Source of the DNA: Talinum fruticosum
Taxonomy: Eukaryota > Streptophyta > Magnoliopsida > Caryophyllales > Talinaceae
Direction of reading: 5' to 3'
NCBI GenBank assembly: GCA_021018815.1
Contig: JAITYX010000119.1
Location: 248,001 to 312,000 of the forward strand
DNA: 64,000 nucleotides
The notes under the pieces were generated by a model, which saw nothing but the letters and a program-made list of their open reading frames with translations, searched no databases and had not been told where the DNA came from. Below, piece by piece: positions 1 through 10,790 of the stretch; position 1 is the first letter of the stretch, and each line of letters begins with the position of its first letter. The translations under genes and the position numbers were made by a program.

Positions 1-518
1 CCAACAAATTTCCCCTTTTCCCCTAGTGTTGCAGGTGCATTCTCCGGTGTGTACGGTACTTAGCTTATTCTGGACTCCATTGATTATCGTTTGTTGGTTG
101 CTCGAGCAATTTGAATCACGAGTGTGCATTTCTTATGTTTCTAAGTATTGTACTTGTAATTTAGTTCATGTAGTTTGTACCGGATGTATAGTAAACCATT
201 TAGATCGTTTTAAGTTTTATCGCATGATTGGCTAGACTCCGGTGTCCGGCCGTTGAGTTGTATACTCCGAGCATGTGGCTCGTTGAGTTATATTATGCTT
301 TTTATGTAGCATTTTAGGGCTTTAAGACTAAGGGATAGTCCACATTACAAATAGAACTCGCCGAAATTTTTAAGAAATCTCATATTCTTTTGGAAAACGA
401 CCTTTATTATCTTTAAGTTGAGTTTAGATAGCCAAACCGACACCGAGAAGAGCCTTGGGAGTTCCTTTAAGGAACTCGGCGATGTAATACTCCTAGGGGG
501 TGTTTTTGGGGTGTTACA
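1..518 (+). repeat. End of a Ty3/gypsy-type LTR
   Basis: The segment ends in GGGGTGTTACA at 518, the usual end of plant gypsy LTRs that begin TGTAACACCCC (Tekay-like chromoviruses are an example). At 519 the sequence switches abruptly to the interior of element B's LTR, matching the copy near 16876. This LTR therefore interrupts B's 5' LTR, and the rest of its element lies left of the window. No coding region is supported here. The small ORF at 26-235 has no recognisable domain. The lineage call is an inference from the terminal bases and the overall look of the LTR. Confidence 0.55.
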
Positions 519-1352
519 CCTTGTCTCATTCTTGTTTTGGCTAATATTTTATTTCTAAGTCTAACAGTCTTTTTGTTTTACTTTTCCAATTTACAAAAGT
601 TGGAAAAAGAGTTGTTGGAAGCTAGGACCGAGGCACAACGGCTATTTCAAAGTGGTCCAAAAATTTGAGTGACTCAAACTGTTCGTTACAACAGACTAGT
701 CGACTTAGATAGCTTCAACACGATTTTGACTATTTATAGAAGCCTTAGCACAAGATTTCGAGTAACGAATAGAAGAAAAAGAGAGACCATATTGAACATC
801 TTCTCTAACTTACAACTCCTAAACTATAATTCTAATATTCTGAGTTGTATTCTTCCGAGTTAGTTGTGTTGTAATTCTTACTACTCTTCTACTCTTTCTC
901 TCCGACTAAGTTGTAAAGGTTACCTCAACTTAGTTGTCTAAAATTTAAAGGTTACCTCGGTTTGGAATTACCAAGTTAGATAACGGAACTTCTAACTTTG
1001 GAAAAATTTGGGGATCCCAAGTTCATAAGGTAACTTCAACTTGGAAGTACTAGGTCGATCGGATAAGGTAAATTCTAAGCCGGGGATAATTGTAATAGAT
1101 TTGTTTGGGAACAAGTCTAGGTAGTTACATTCATTTCAATTAGTGAATTTGACTTGGTTTCTCGATTGACACCGTCTCGCGATTTTCTCGCCCCAGGATG
1201 GTTTCCATGTATATTTGTGTTACTTTATTTCGAGTCCAATCTGGACTCGGAATCAACTTCTGGTTTGTGTTGGTGCAAAAATTGTTTAATTTTCCTCATC
1301 ACCCTATTCACCCCCTCTAGGGTGACTTAGACTCTCTTAGAGCAAACCTTCA
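519..1352 (+). repeat. 5' LTR of element B, truncated
   Basis: It aligns by eye with 16876-17757 of B's 3' LTR, sharing the stretch around TGGAAGCTAGGACCGAGGCACAAC and the end CACCCCCTCTAGGGTGAC...AGCAAACCTTCA. About 765 bp of the LTR's left part are missing because the gypsy LTR sits at 518/519. A TATA-like CTATTTATAG lies at 730-739. The two LTRs differ by many substitutions and indels, so B is older than A or G. Confidence 0.85.
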
Positions 1353-1372
1353 ATTAGTATCCGAGCCTAGCC
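1353..1372 (+). other. Primer binding site of element B
   Basis: ATTAGTATCCGAGCCTAGCC follows the LTR end directly. It is a degenerate form of the copia primer site complementary to the 3' end of initiator tRNA-Met (consensus TGGTATCAGAGC). Confidence 0.7.
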
Positions 1373-1409
1373 TTTCAAGAGGATCTCACAATCTAAAGGT
1401 TTAAAGATT

Positions 1410-1797
1410 ATGGCTCATCCTACCGTAGAATTCGAAGAAAGAAGATCTCTTTTAGGGCCACCTAAGTTCAAAGGCTCAAACTTTGCGCTTTAGAAGAAGC
1501 CGATGCAATGCTTCATCCAAGATCTTGATGAACAAGTGTGGAAGGTCATCACCGAGGGAAACTATATTCCCACAAAGCAAGAAGATGACCAAACAAGTGG
1601 TAAAACTAAAGTCAGAATACACCACTCGAAGAGAAGGAAAGGTATAGGAAGAACTTCGAGCTATAAACATCCTTCTATATGCAATAGATGCTTCGAAGTA
1701 CAATAGAGTCTCAGCTTATGACACCGCTAAGGAGGTGTGGGACATCTTGGTGTCAACATATGAAGGGACAAGCCAAGTGAGACAAACTAAGATCAGC
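1410..1797 (+). pseudogene. gag: Element B gag, N-terminal part
   Basis: This is the start of the Gag polyprotein, which forms virus-like particles and binds genomic RNA. The start chosen is ATG 1410, reading MAHPTVEFEERRSL, parallel to MARNTGEFDEGRSS in element A. A TAG stop follows the GSNF motif near 1492, at the same codon as in A. The ORF at 1503-1706 is a frame-shifted continuation. The gene is cut at 1797 by element A and resumes at 14230. The TSD of A (TCAGC) marks the cut. Confidence 0.8.
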
Positions 1798-2521
1798 TGA
1801 AGACTCGGACACTCGCTCAATGCATTTCGAGTTACATTACATGAATCAGGAATAACCATCTCGTATTTATAGAGTTTTGATTCCAAGGCATTCTCTGTGT
1901 TTTAGAAACTTTTCTGAATGAAATGGTATCTTCTCTAAGTACTACAGCTTGCACTTCATGTGTTTATTGTGCTTCTTTAAGTGACTCGAAAACCGATTCT
2001 TTGTTCCGAGTCCAAGCATCACTCAGATTTATCGCAGATTGAGTGGACTAGTGTTTCACCTTCTCTCACTCGAAACCGGCTTCGATTATAAACTCTATTT
2101 CATTAGAGTCGGTACCTCTAGTCTGTTTCATACTTAGTCTATATCAAGTTATCTCACTCGATATTCTTTACTTATCTTGATCTATTGCTTAGACTAAGTC
2201 GGATGGAATTTTGAGTTATATAGTTATTAGACTCGGAATATTCCACTTCTCTTCGACTCGGATAATTAGTTGATTAATTATCATAATTATTTTATTATCT
2301 CGTGTCTAATCTTGGACCAAAGTATTTCATACTTTGAGAACCAAAATTGCTTTACTTTTGTAGGTTATTCAAACGAGGATACACTTTTCAAATCACAAAA
2401 GTAACCAGCTTCGAAATGTCAAATCACCAGCAGACATGGCTTTTCACCTTCTCTGCTCCAGTCCCAGAAGATAGTGTCGAGCTGTCTGTTTTCAAATCTG
2501 GAAAACCGAGACACAAAGCTT

Positions 2522-2717
2522 AACGGTGGTTTTCACCTTATCTCTCAAGATACCGCTAGTAGTTTTGGGACTTTCAAGAGAGTTAAACCGTTGTCCAACG
2601 TTCACATTACAACGGATACTTTCCGAGTGACTCATAAAGCTTCTATCAACGGTCACAAAGGACTCTCGGTCAGCGAGATGAAGATAACGGCTACTCTGCC
2701 TGGTCATCTATAAATAG
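2522..2717 (+). promoter_or_regulatory. LTR core promoter with five AACGG motifs and a TATA box
   Basis: The TATA box TATAAATAG is at 2709-2717. In the 190 bp upstream, AACGG or its reverse complement CCGTT occurs at 2522, 2588, 2611, 2648 and 2686. The same cluster and TATA box recur in the other LTR copies (for example reversed near 44975 in G and at 37160 in F). AACGG is the core of plant MSA elements bound by three-repeat MYB factors, and of other MYB sites. Which factor acts here is an inference. Confidence 0.65.
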
Positions 2718-2900
2718 AAGCCACTTCACAAGACTTGAAGATTGCCGAACTTATTGTTAATATACGTACTTGTGCAAAGTCTTTGTATTCATTCTCAATC
2801 TTCTACTTACAACTCCTATTCTGTAATTCATTACCTTCGAGTTGTAAGGTCTTGTACTCGATTACAAACTCTTTCTTACTTTCTTTGTAAGGTCCCTTAA

Positions 2901-2961
2901 CTAAGCTGTAAGGGTGAACTCAGCTTAAGTTGTCCCTAGCTGTAAGGGTTATCTTAGCTAG
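2901..2961 (+). other. Twin hairpins in the transcribed part of the LTR
   Basis: Two adjacent stem-loops share the loop start TAAGGGT. The first has stem CTAAGCTG/CAGCTTA(G). The second has stem CTAGCTG paired with TAGCTAG. In solo LTR F the stems are perfect (37355-37382 and 37389-37414). They lie about 190 nt beyond the TATA box, so they should be in the 5' leader of the genomic RNA. Their function is unknown. Confidence 0.6.
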
Positions 2962-3374
2962 GAAGTACTAGATCGAGATAAGGGAATTTCGAGTCTAGGA
3001 AAACTTGTAAAGAGTTGTCTAAGGGAGCAACTCGGGTTCGATCGGTTCACGGTATTTTGTGGACTCAAAATAGTGGATTTGACTTCGTGTCCGGATTGAC
3101 ACGGTCCGTGGTTTTCTGCCCAGGAGGGTTTCCACGTAATCTCTAAGTGTTTACTTTCTGAGTTCATTCTAGACTCAGACTTGTCTTAAAGCATTTGCTT
3201 TTCTTGCCATTTCTATCTATTCAATCTTTATGAGTCTCTGCTTTTCGACTCTGTTTTGACTCGAACCGCATTACGTATTTTACCTGGCAAAAGAGTTTGA
3301 ATTTCCACAAGATTTCTTCCTCACCCTATTCACCCCCTCTAGGGTGACTCGAGACTCTCCCGAGCAAACCTTCA

Positions 3375-3393
3375 ATTGGTATCGAGCCTAGCC
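3375..3393 (+). other. Primer binding site of element A
   Basis: ATTGGTATCGAGCCTAGCC directly follows the LTR. Compared with the canonical tRNA-Met primer site TGGTATCAGAGC, it reads CGAG where CAGAG is expected, in line with the CAG/CGAG pattern seen across the window. Confidence 0.85.
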
Positions 3394-3433
3394 TTTCGGA
3401 AAGGATCTAACCATCCAAAGGTCTAAAGATCAA

Positions 3434-5238
3434 ATGGCTCGGAACACCGGAGAGTTCGATGAAGGAAGATCTTCCAACATGCCACCAAAATTCAAAGGAT
3501 CAAACTTTGGGCACTAGAAGAAGCTTATGGAATGCTTCCTCATAGATGATGATGAAGATGTATGGGAAATCATACGACAAGGAAATTACATTCCAATGAA
3601 GACAGAGGAATTAGAATCATTCCCAAGACAAAGGCTGAATTCACTCCGAGCGAGCGAGAGAAGTTCAAGAAGAACTTCAAGGCAATGAACATTCTGATGT
3701 GTGCCATCGGCTCGGAGGAATACAATTGGGTGTCCGCTGCGACACGGCAAAAGAAGTGTGGGATACACTGGTCAACACTTATGAAGGCACAAGCCAGGTT
3801 AGACAATCGAAAATCAGTCAATATCTTCATTAATACGAGCTATTCAAGATGGAGTCGGAAGAAAATATCACTCATATGTTCATCCAGGTTTCTTGAGATT
3901 ACCAACAATCTCAAGTCTCCGGGTAAGAAAATCACACACGAGGAAATGTGCAGAAAGATACTCGAAGTTTCCCAAAAGAAGATGGGGTCCGAAGTTGACT
4001 GCCATAGAGGAGGCTCGGAACCACTCACTCTTAAAGCCGGACGAGCTCATCGGGAAGCTTCTCACTCACCAAATCCACCTAGAAGAGGAGGATGCTGAGG
4101 GCGTACCAAAAGAAACATAGCACTAAAGGCCTCGGAATCTAAAGAAGAAAATGCGTGCTCATCCGATTCGGAAGATGACCCCATGGCACTCATTGCAAGA
4201 GGCTTCAAGAGAATGATGAAGCACAAAAGATGGGACAAAAGGCCAAAAGAAGATTTTTCAAAAAGGATAAGAGAGACAGAAAAGGTAAGTTTTCTTCTCC
4301 TTCAAAGTTACCTTTATCTAAGAATTACGGGTGTTTCGAGTGTGGCAGCAAAGACCACATAGTTAAAGACTGTCCGAAAAGAAAAAGGGACAGAAAGAAG
4401 AAGAAGGCCATGATGGCAACATGGAGCAATGAAGACTCATCAGAAGATGATGAGGACTCGGATGACTCGAAATGTCTTATGGCAATTTCGACTCGGAAGG
4501 CTGAAAAGGAGTCGGACTCGGACTCGGACAATGAGGAAACCAACTCTCAAGAGGTAATTGATTACTTCCTCAAATTCTCCAAAGTTGATTTAGCTAAATA
4601 CATTTTTACTTTGGAAGAAAAGTCCAATTCGACTCTTCCCATTTCAAAGAACAACTTGAGTCAATTTCTTCGAGAGCATTTCTCCGAAAAACGAATTGGA
4701 AAAGCTGAGACTCGCGCTCGAGAGAACTCAAGACTAGTGCTCAAACTAATGAGACCGAGTTTGAGTTACTCAGGAAAGAAAACGAGCAACTAAAACGAAG
4801 CTCACCGAGTCTCAAGATCCGATTATAAAATTTACTCAAGGTCAGAAAAACCTTGACATGCTCTTAGGATCACAATATGTCTCCTTTCGAAAAGAAGGTC
4901 TTGCTTTCAACAAAGAAGAGGAATTTAATTCCTACTCGGAACTGTTTAAAAATGATTCCAGAACTGTGAAGCTCGGGAAAGCCGAGCACGGTCCCATTCA
5001 TAGAAATGAAGGAAGGACTAAGCCCGAAGCTGTTTACAAAAGAAACCATTCTCTCCTATTTTAAAAGGAAAAGCTTTCAAAAGAAAGAGACACGGACTCG
5101 GTTCTCCGAGAGGAAGACTCGAGAATCGAGACAAAACCCAAAGTCATTCAAATCCGGGTTCCGAAACACCTTCTTCCTCGAAAAGAACCACGAGTAAGGA
5201 GCGTTACTGAGTTCGTTAGAGGAAGTGAGAAGGGTTAG
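3434..5238 (+). pseudogene. gag: Element A gag polyprotein, frame-shifted
   Basis: Gag makes the particle and binds RNA. The start is ATG 3434 (MARNTGEFDEGRSS), 59 bp after the LTR. A TAG replaces the expected Trp codon at 3515-3517. The Gag core continues at 3562-4098, with indels near 3740 and 3815. A CCHC zinc knuckle (CFECGSKDHIVKDC) lies at 4332-4373, followed by a lysine-rich and then a Ser/Asp-rich acidic segment up to about 4560. The tail holds the conserved SKVDLAKYIFTLEEK motif. The natural stop appears to be TAG 5236-5238. At about 600 codons it fits the large Gag of Sireviruses. No intact reading frame remains. Confidence 0.88.
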
Positions 5239-5256
5239 ATTCTCTTTGTTTTGCGG
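5236..5256 (+). other. gag stop followed by a splice-acceptor-like tract
   Basis: The gag stop TAG is followed by ATTCTCTTTGTTTTGCGG, then GT and the protease region. In B, E and G the same place reads a pyrimidine tract plus CAG or TAG, then GT (B 15657-15674, G 51729-51745 reversed, E 55911-55928 reversed). The form is that of a 3' splice site. In A the final AG is GG. A splice that joins gag or a leader exon to pol is an inference. Confidence 0.45.
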
Positions 5257-6540
5257 GTCACTCGGAAGAGATCAAAAGGACACTGGTACCTTGACGGTGG
5301 ATGTTCACGCCATATGTTAGGAGATGCGGGACTCTTTTCGAGTTGGAAAAACACAAAGGAGGAAAGGTCACATTTGGAGATGACAGCAAAGGCAAGATAG
5401 TGGGGATTGGAAAGATTGGAAAAGGAAGCAATCTGGTCGAGTCCAGTCTACCTTGTCAAGGGATTAAAGTATAATCTACTCAGCATATCTCGGCTATGTG
5501 ACAAAGGTCAAGAGGTAAGATTCACTCGGACCAACTGCTATATTTCTGATGTCTCTACCAAAGAGATCAAGCTTTCGGGTAAAAGATCGGGTAATACTTA
5601 TATCATTCCTCTTTCGACCCTAGTCAGAATTTATCCTGCTTAAAAGCATCTCTTCATGATGATTCTTGGACTTGGCGTCGTAGATTAGGGCATATTAGCA
5701 TACATACTATCAAGAAATTGGCATCTAATGGTCTAGTTAGGGGTTTACCTAAGCTGTGCTTTTGAGAAAGACAAAGTATGTGAAGCATGCACCGGAGGGA
5801 AACAAGTCGGATCTTCATTTAAATCTCTGAAGACAGTTTCCACATCCAATGTGCTTGAATTATTGCATATGGACTTATGTGGTGAAATCCTGTGAAGAGT
5901 CTCGGAGGTAAATCTTACATACTTGTTGTTGATTTTCACGATTTACCTGGGTGTGTTTTCTTAAGCACAAAAATGAAGCTTTCAAGGAGTTCGGCAAGCT
6001 CTGCAGAAAAATTCAAGTTGAGTCTCGGACTCATATCCGAGAGGATTCGAACCGACCATGAAAGGGAGTTCGACTACTCGGAATTCTCGAGTTACTGTGA
6101 CAAAAATGGAATCTCTCACAACTTCTCGGCACCCAAAACTCCTCAACGAGAATGGAGTAGCAGAGAGAAAGAACAGAACCCTTGAAGAAATAGCAAGGAC
6201 AATGATGATTGAGCACAACTTACCTTACTATTTATGGGCAGAGGCGGTCAGCACATGACCAACTATACTCGAATAGATGCCTCATCGGACCCATTCCGAA
6301 GAAAACACCGTATGAGCTCTACAATGGGAAGAAACCAAATATTTCCTACTTTAGACCATTCGGGTGTAAGTGTTTCGTTCACAACAATGGTAAGGATCAC
6401 TGACCAAGTTTGATGCTCGGTCGAGACGAAGGTATTTTTCTAGGTTACTCCTTTCACAGACAAAGCTTATCGCATTTTCAATAAGCGAACTAACAAAGTG
6501 GAAGAAAGCATCCACGTAGTGTTTGATGAGCTTGAACGAG
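5257..6540 (+). pseudogene. pol: Element A protease and integrase region, frame-shifted
   Basis: The protease motif at about 5290-5325 reads YLDGGCSRHMLGD. The catalytic triplet is D-G-G, where E has the usual D-S-G, so the active site is altered. The pre-integrase region shows HI...HT at 5690-5710 and the C-x2-C of VCEACTGGKQ near 5780-5810 (the zinc HHCC domain). The integrase core follows: first Asp in HMDLCG (about 5870), second Asp in IRTDHEREFDYSEF (about 6045-6085) and the Glu region before RKNRTLEEIARTMMIEH (about 6150-6210). The region ends in the conserved NKVEESIHVVFDELE near 6490-6535. Indels near 5755, 5890, 6120, 6250 and 6400 break it. Confidence 0.85.
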
Positions 6541-8431
6541 GAGAAGCCAAGTGAGTTGTCATACTCGGAGCTGAAGCTCGGTAGAGATGATGACGAAGCC
6601 GAGCCTACAAAGACTCGGACTCAACCTGCTCGGAATGAAGTCACTCGAACGAGGAAACTCGGAATGAGACAACTCAAGAGCTCGCTCGGAACGAACAAGT
6701 TAATGAAGAGGGTCACTCGGAACGAGGCTTCTAAAGATCAAGCGGCTCAGCCCACAAATCTCGTGAATCGGAGAACTGGTAAAGCATTCAAATTTACTTC
6801 CAGTCATCCCCAAGAAAACATAATTTCGGATATCAACAGTGGGGTAAGAACTCGTTCCTCTCTACATATTCTATGTGCATTCACTGCATTCATTTCATTA
6901 AACAAACCCAAAAATGCACTAGAGGCCCTTAATGAACCTGAATGGGTAGAGGCCATGCAAGAGGAACTCAATCAATTCGAGAGAAACCAAGTCCGGACTC
7001 GACCAACAGACCTTCGACCACCCGGTTATAGGAACCAAATGGGTTTTCAAGAACAAATTGGATGAGGGTGGAGTGGTAGTCGAAACAAGGCTAGACTTGT
7101 GGCTCAAGGTTACAATCAAGAAGAAGGAATCGATTGTGGGGAAACCTTTGCACTGTAGCCGAATTAAAGCTATAAGAATACTTGTTGGCATTTGCATCCT
7201 GCATGCATATTAAATTATATCAAATGGATGTTAAGTGTGCATTTCTCAATGGTTTTATTGAAGAAGAAGTCTATGTCGAACAGACCTCCTGGTTTTGAAA
7301 ACTCGAAATTTCTAAATCATGTTTTCAAACTTCAAAAGGCTCTCTATGGTCTTAAACAAGCACCTCGAGCCTGGTATGAAAGACTGAGTAGCTTCTTGGT
7401 TCTAAATGATTTTAAAAGATGTCGGATCGATAAGACTCTCTTCATAAAAACTAAGGGGAAAGATTTCCTTATTGTTCAAATCTATGTTGATGATATTATC
7501 TTCGGTGCTACTAATGAATTTACGTGTCGAGAATTTTACGGGTTGATGAGTCAAAAGTTCCAAATGAGTATGATGGGAGAACTCAACTTCTTCCTTGGGT
7601 TACAAATCAAACAAGATAAAGATGGATTCTATGTCCATCAATCAAAGTACACAAAGGAACTATCGAAGAAATACAAACTCCAAGATGCAAAACATGCATC
7701 TACTCCCATGAGCAACGAGTATAAAGCTTGACTCAGACGAGAAAGGTAAAGCAATAGATCAGAAACTTTATCGAGGTATGATTGGATCTTTACTATATCT
7801 TACTTCCAGTGAGGCCGGATATAATGTTCGGTGTTTGCCTATGCGCAAGATTTCAAGCTAACCCAAAAGAATCACATCTCACTTTGCGGTGAAAAGAATA
7901 TTCGGATATCTTGCGGGCACTCAAAATTTAGGTCTATGGTATTCCGGAGACTCGAAGCCGACTCTTACTTGGATACTCGAGACGCGGACTACGCAGGATA
8001 CAAAGTTGATCGAAAGATCACATCCGGAGCTTGCCCATTTCTGGGTCAATCCCTAATATCTTGGCACTCAAAGAAGCGGAACTCGGTAGCTCTATCAACT
8101 GCTGAAGCTGAATATATTGCAGCTGGAGCTTGTTGCGCTCGGATTCTATGGATTAAGCAACACTTGAAGGATCTTGGACTATTCCTCAACTCAATTCCAA
8201 TCAAGTGTGACAACCAAAGCGCAATCGGCATCACCAAGAATCCTGTCCGAGCACTCGAAAACAAAGCATATCAAGGTCGGATATCACTTCTTACGTGATC
8301 ACTCGGAAAAAGGTGATATTAAACTTAAGTTCATTCCTACTAATCTTCAATTAGCTGAAATTTTTACTAAGCCTCTTGGTGAAGATCGGTTTTGCTTTAT
8401 TCGGAATGAGCTTGGTATGTTAAATGCTTAA
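6541..8431 (+). pseudogene. pol: Element A reverse transcriptase and RNase H, frame-shifted
   Basis: A variable acidic linker (6541-6770) precedes the reverse transcriptase. The RT shows EPEWVEAMQEELNQFERNQ (about 6940), the TKWVFKNK region, LYGLKQAPRAWYERL near 7345-7390, and the catalytic YVDD at 7483-7494 in IYVDDIIFG, with MMGELNFFLGLQIKQ after it. The RNase H shows SWHSKKRNSVALSTAEAEYI (8060-8115) and IKCDNQSAI (8200-8225). It ends RNELGMLNA with stop TAA 8429-8431. Frames break near 7030, 7155, 7260, 7725, 7830, 7980 and 8265. Motif wording places it close to SIRE-type elements. Confidence 0.92.
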
Positions 8432-9064
8432 TTACGTGCTATTCTTATTCATTGCATAATTCTGTGTTATGTGTTTTCCCTTTAATAACCATTAGCTCGG
8501 TTGATTCGGTGATACTTGGGTTAATAGTTATTTTGTGTTTCGAGTCAATCAGAAACCTATCTAAGTCAAACTCGGACGTAGAGAAACTTGGACTTCAAAT
8601 TTTCGAAGCTATCTCTAGATCAGTGGAGAGCTTCGGATTATATTTTCAAAATCTTTTCTCTCTCTTTCTCTCGAGTGCTGTGATCAGTCGATAGCCGTGG
8701 ATCTCTAACCGCTGAAATCTTAACCGTTGAAGAGAACAGTCACACCGGTCTTCGATGACTCGATGGACAAGCCGAGTCGGAACGCAGTTATATTTAACGA
8801 GATAGTTGACGGGCGCGCTTATTTTCTATAAATAGCATCTATTCATCTTCGTCTCGATACTCATATTTCATCTCTCTCAAACGAAACTTTTCGCGGAAGA
8901 TTTCTACGTGAACAGTGATCTTTGAAGTTCTTCAAGCATCGTAAAGGCCATCTCTCGTAAGTTTCGATTGCTCTCATCTTTTTTCTACATCTTTTCGGTT
9001 CTTCTCTTCTACCTCTCCTTCTCTTCTCTACTCAAAAGTTTCATCTTTCCTTCCATCGTTCAAA
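8432..9064 (+). promoter_or_regulatory. Leader and TATA promoter of the accessory ORF in element A
   Basis: 633 bp separate pol from the accessory ORF and contain no recognisable coding sequence. A TATA box, TATAAATAG, lies at 8827-8835, about 230 bp before the ATG. Upstream, near 8720-8745, is a block reading AACCGTTGAAGAGAACAGTC then ACACCGGT, which also occurs reversed in E (about 41500-41535) and G (about 48250-48285). A pyrimidine-rich leader (8960-9060) begins with a donor-like CGTAAGT at 8956. E and G have TATA-like sequences at the same place. This points to separate transcription of the accessory ORF. Confidence 0.6.
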
Positions 9065-10790
9065 ATGCCTAAAAGAGGAAACCATCCCGACTTCCGGATC
9101 TCTTCTTCCTCCAAAAGCCTCGCACCAAAACGCCGGAAAGCTCAACCCCTCCAAACCCATTGTCACCCAAGCACCTTGCGCTGGATGACAAGTTCTTTCC
9201 TACAACCAAATTTTCTTGGTTGGCTCACATTCAAACCACCGGAGCATATAACTTCATGTGCTTCAACGAGTTCATCTATCCCGAACTCGTTTACGAGTTC
9301 TACACTCACCTTACCCACTCGGAAAATGTTCTAACCTCCGGGGTTCGGAACATCACCGTTCGCATCAACACCTCTCTCCTCCACCGCTTGTTCAAGGTCT
9401 CCTCTCTCTTCTTGAACAGCAACCCCATTCCATTCACTGAAGTTGCCGAGGACATCTTTGACAAGTTCGCTAAAGAGTTTCCTGAGTCCCGGAAAAACTT
9501 TTACGTGACTCGGTTGAAGTCGAAGCTCGCCTTACGTGCTTTCTGCTGATGAGAACTTTTTTCTCACGAGCATTCCAGCAAGGAGAACCCCAACTCCAAG
9601 CACCTCAAAGCTCTCTTTGACATTCTTGAGGGCTACGAAGTAGACCTCTTCCCCTCCATCATTGAGCAAATGGCCGCCGTGCCAGCTCAACTTCAATCAA
9701 TAAAGACCACCTCACTTCCTTTTGGTGCTCTTCTCACCCTTGTCTTCAAACAATTCCAAGTTCCTCTCCCCTCGGACCCAAACGCTATGTCTAAGGTTGC
9801 CGTTGTTGTCGGCAAAAGGAACTGCAGGGGTACGGATACCGAGAAACTAACCCCGGTGTGCGGGTTCATAACTCGAAGCGAGGCCTCCCTTTCCGCCTCG
9901 GACTCGGAAATCAACCCCTCTCTTGCTTCCCTCTCCACCTAGTGGTGCTTCCACCTCCGGTGCCTCCAAATCTCTCTCTGCTCTCTTGTCCCCCGTTTTT
10001 ATGGACAAGATCAGCTCTGTGTCCTCTCGCTTTCCAGGACACACTCCGGTCTTTCAAGCATATCCTCCAACATCCGACCATCAACCAAAAGACCGGTCAA
10101 TCCCAAATCCAAGAGCAACGAGTCTCTAGTTCTTGAGATGAAGGCACTGGTGAAGGAGCGTAAGCAGCTGGTCGAGCTCCTCGAGAGAGAAGGTCCAAGG
10201 TGGCTCGGGACCATGGTGACTCGGACACGTCCGAAGCGTCTTCGAGCCCGGCTCGACCTCCTCGGACAACGGGGCTAAAGAAGAAGAAAAGGCTGCAGAT
10301 ACGAAGCGGCGAGACGTAGAGGAGCTGCATGGCGAGGCGGCTCCATCCGGGCCAGGAGTGGAACACAACGAAGAAGCGATGGGAAGCTGGCGAGGGTCGA
10401 CCGCTCCACAAGCTCATGTGGCGGTACTCGGCTCGAGATAGAGTGCAGGTGGGTCGGACGACCTCGCTACTCCGAGAGGTCCCAAGGGAAGAACCTCTCG
10501 ATCCACTCACTCCGAGTCGGCCACTCGGAGCCGAGCCCCTAACGATCATACCGGTTCTCCCTCCGCCGTGCTCAAGCACATCGTCAAGATCATACCAACG
10601 ACGGCGCACCTCTACTCCCTCCACTACTACACCAACAACCCCCTCCCTCGTAGGCGCCATACACTCGTGGCACAATTCTAAAGTCCGCGATTCTTCCTCT
10701 TTCGAAAGATTTTCTCTCCTTTGTTTTGTCCGGACATTTTCCTTGTATTTTTTCCGTTGTTTTTGCTTTGAAAGGCAAGGGGAGAAATAG
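9065..10790 (+). pseudogene. Element A accessory ORF downstream of pol (plant transposon-protein-like)
   Basis: Sense-strand ORF in the position where some Sireviruses carry an env-like gene. The start is ATG 9065 (MPKRGNHPDF), conserved in E and G. Residues of about 30-160 hold a domain with SWLAHIQTTGAYNFMCFNEF, LVYEFYTHLTHSENVL and LLHRLFKVSSLFLNSNPIPF. This resembles the 'putative plant transposon protein' domain (Pfam PF20167, related to Athila ORF1). That call comes from family memory and was not searched. A Pro/Ser-rich middle follows, then a charged helix (MKALVKERKQLVELLERE, 10137-10190) and an acidic Ser-rich tail. I see no signal peptide or membrane segment, so it does not look like an envelope protein. 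Frames shift near 9160, 9545, 9900 and 10190. The end is approximate. Confidence 0.7.
10771..10787 (+). other. Secondary polypurine tract
   Basis: AAAGGCAAGGGGAGAAA lies about 300 bp before the main polypurine tract. It is conserved in E (reversed, near 39411-39425) and G (near 46194-46210). Extra polypurine tracts are known for Sireviruses. The 280 bp after it hold no gene, only non-coding 3' sequence. Confidence 0.5.

Larger units (their letters stand above)
1798..3374 (+). repeat. 5' LTR of element A
   Basis: 1,577 bp, from TGAAGACTCGG to AAACCTTCA, followed by the primer site. It contains a promoter region with a TATA box at 2709-2717 and twin hairpins at 2901-2961. It matches the 3' LTR (11088-12163 plus 13720-14229). 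Many of the differences are one-base indels at CAG/CTG-like sites. Confidence 0.95.

Noticed and set aside
3875..4120. Overlapping ORFs at 3562-4098 and 3893-4120 as two genes
   Set aside because: They are the same Gag split by a frame shift. Both halves align with the one Gag of G and E.
10097..10675. Minus-strand ORF of 192 codons
   Set aside because: It is the antisense shadow of the GC-rich C-terminal part of A's accessory ORF. The + strand reading is conserved in E and G.
9065..10790. Accessory ORF as a retroviral-type envelope gene
   Set aside because: No signal peptide, no transmembrane helix and no cleavage site can be seen in any of the three copies. Position alone is not enough.
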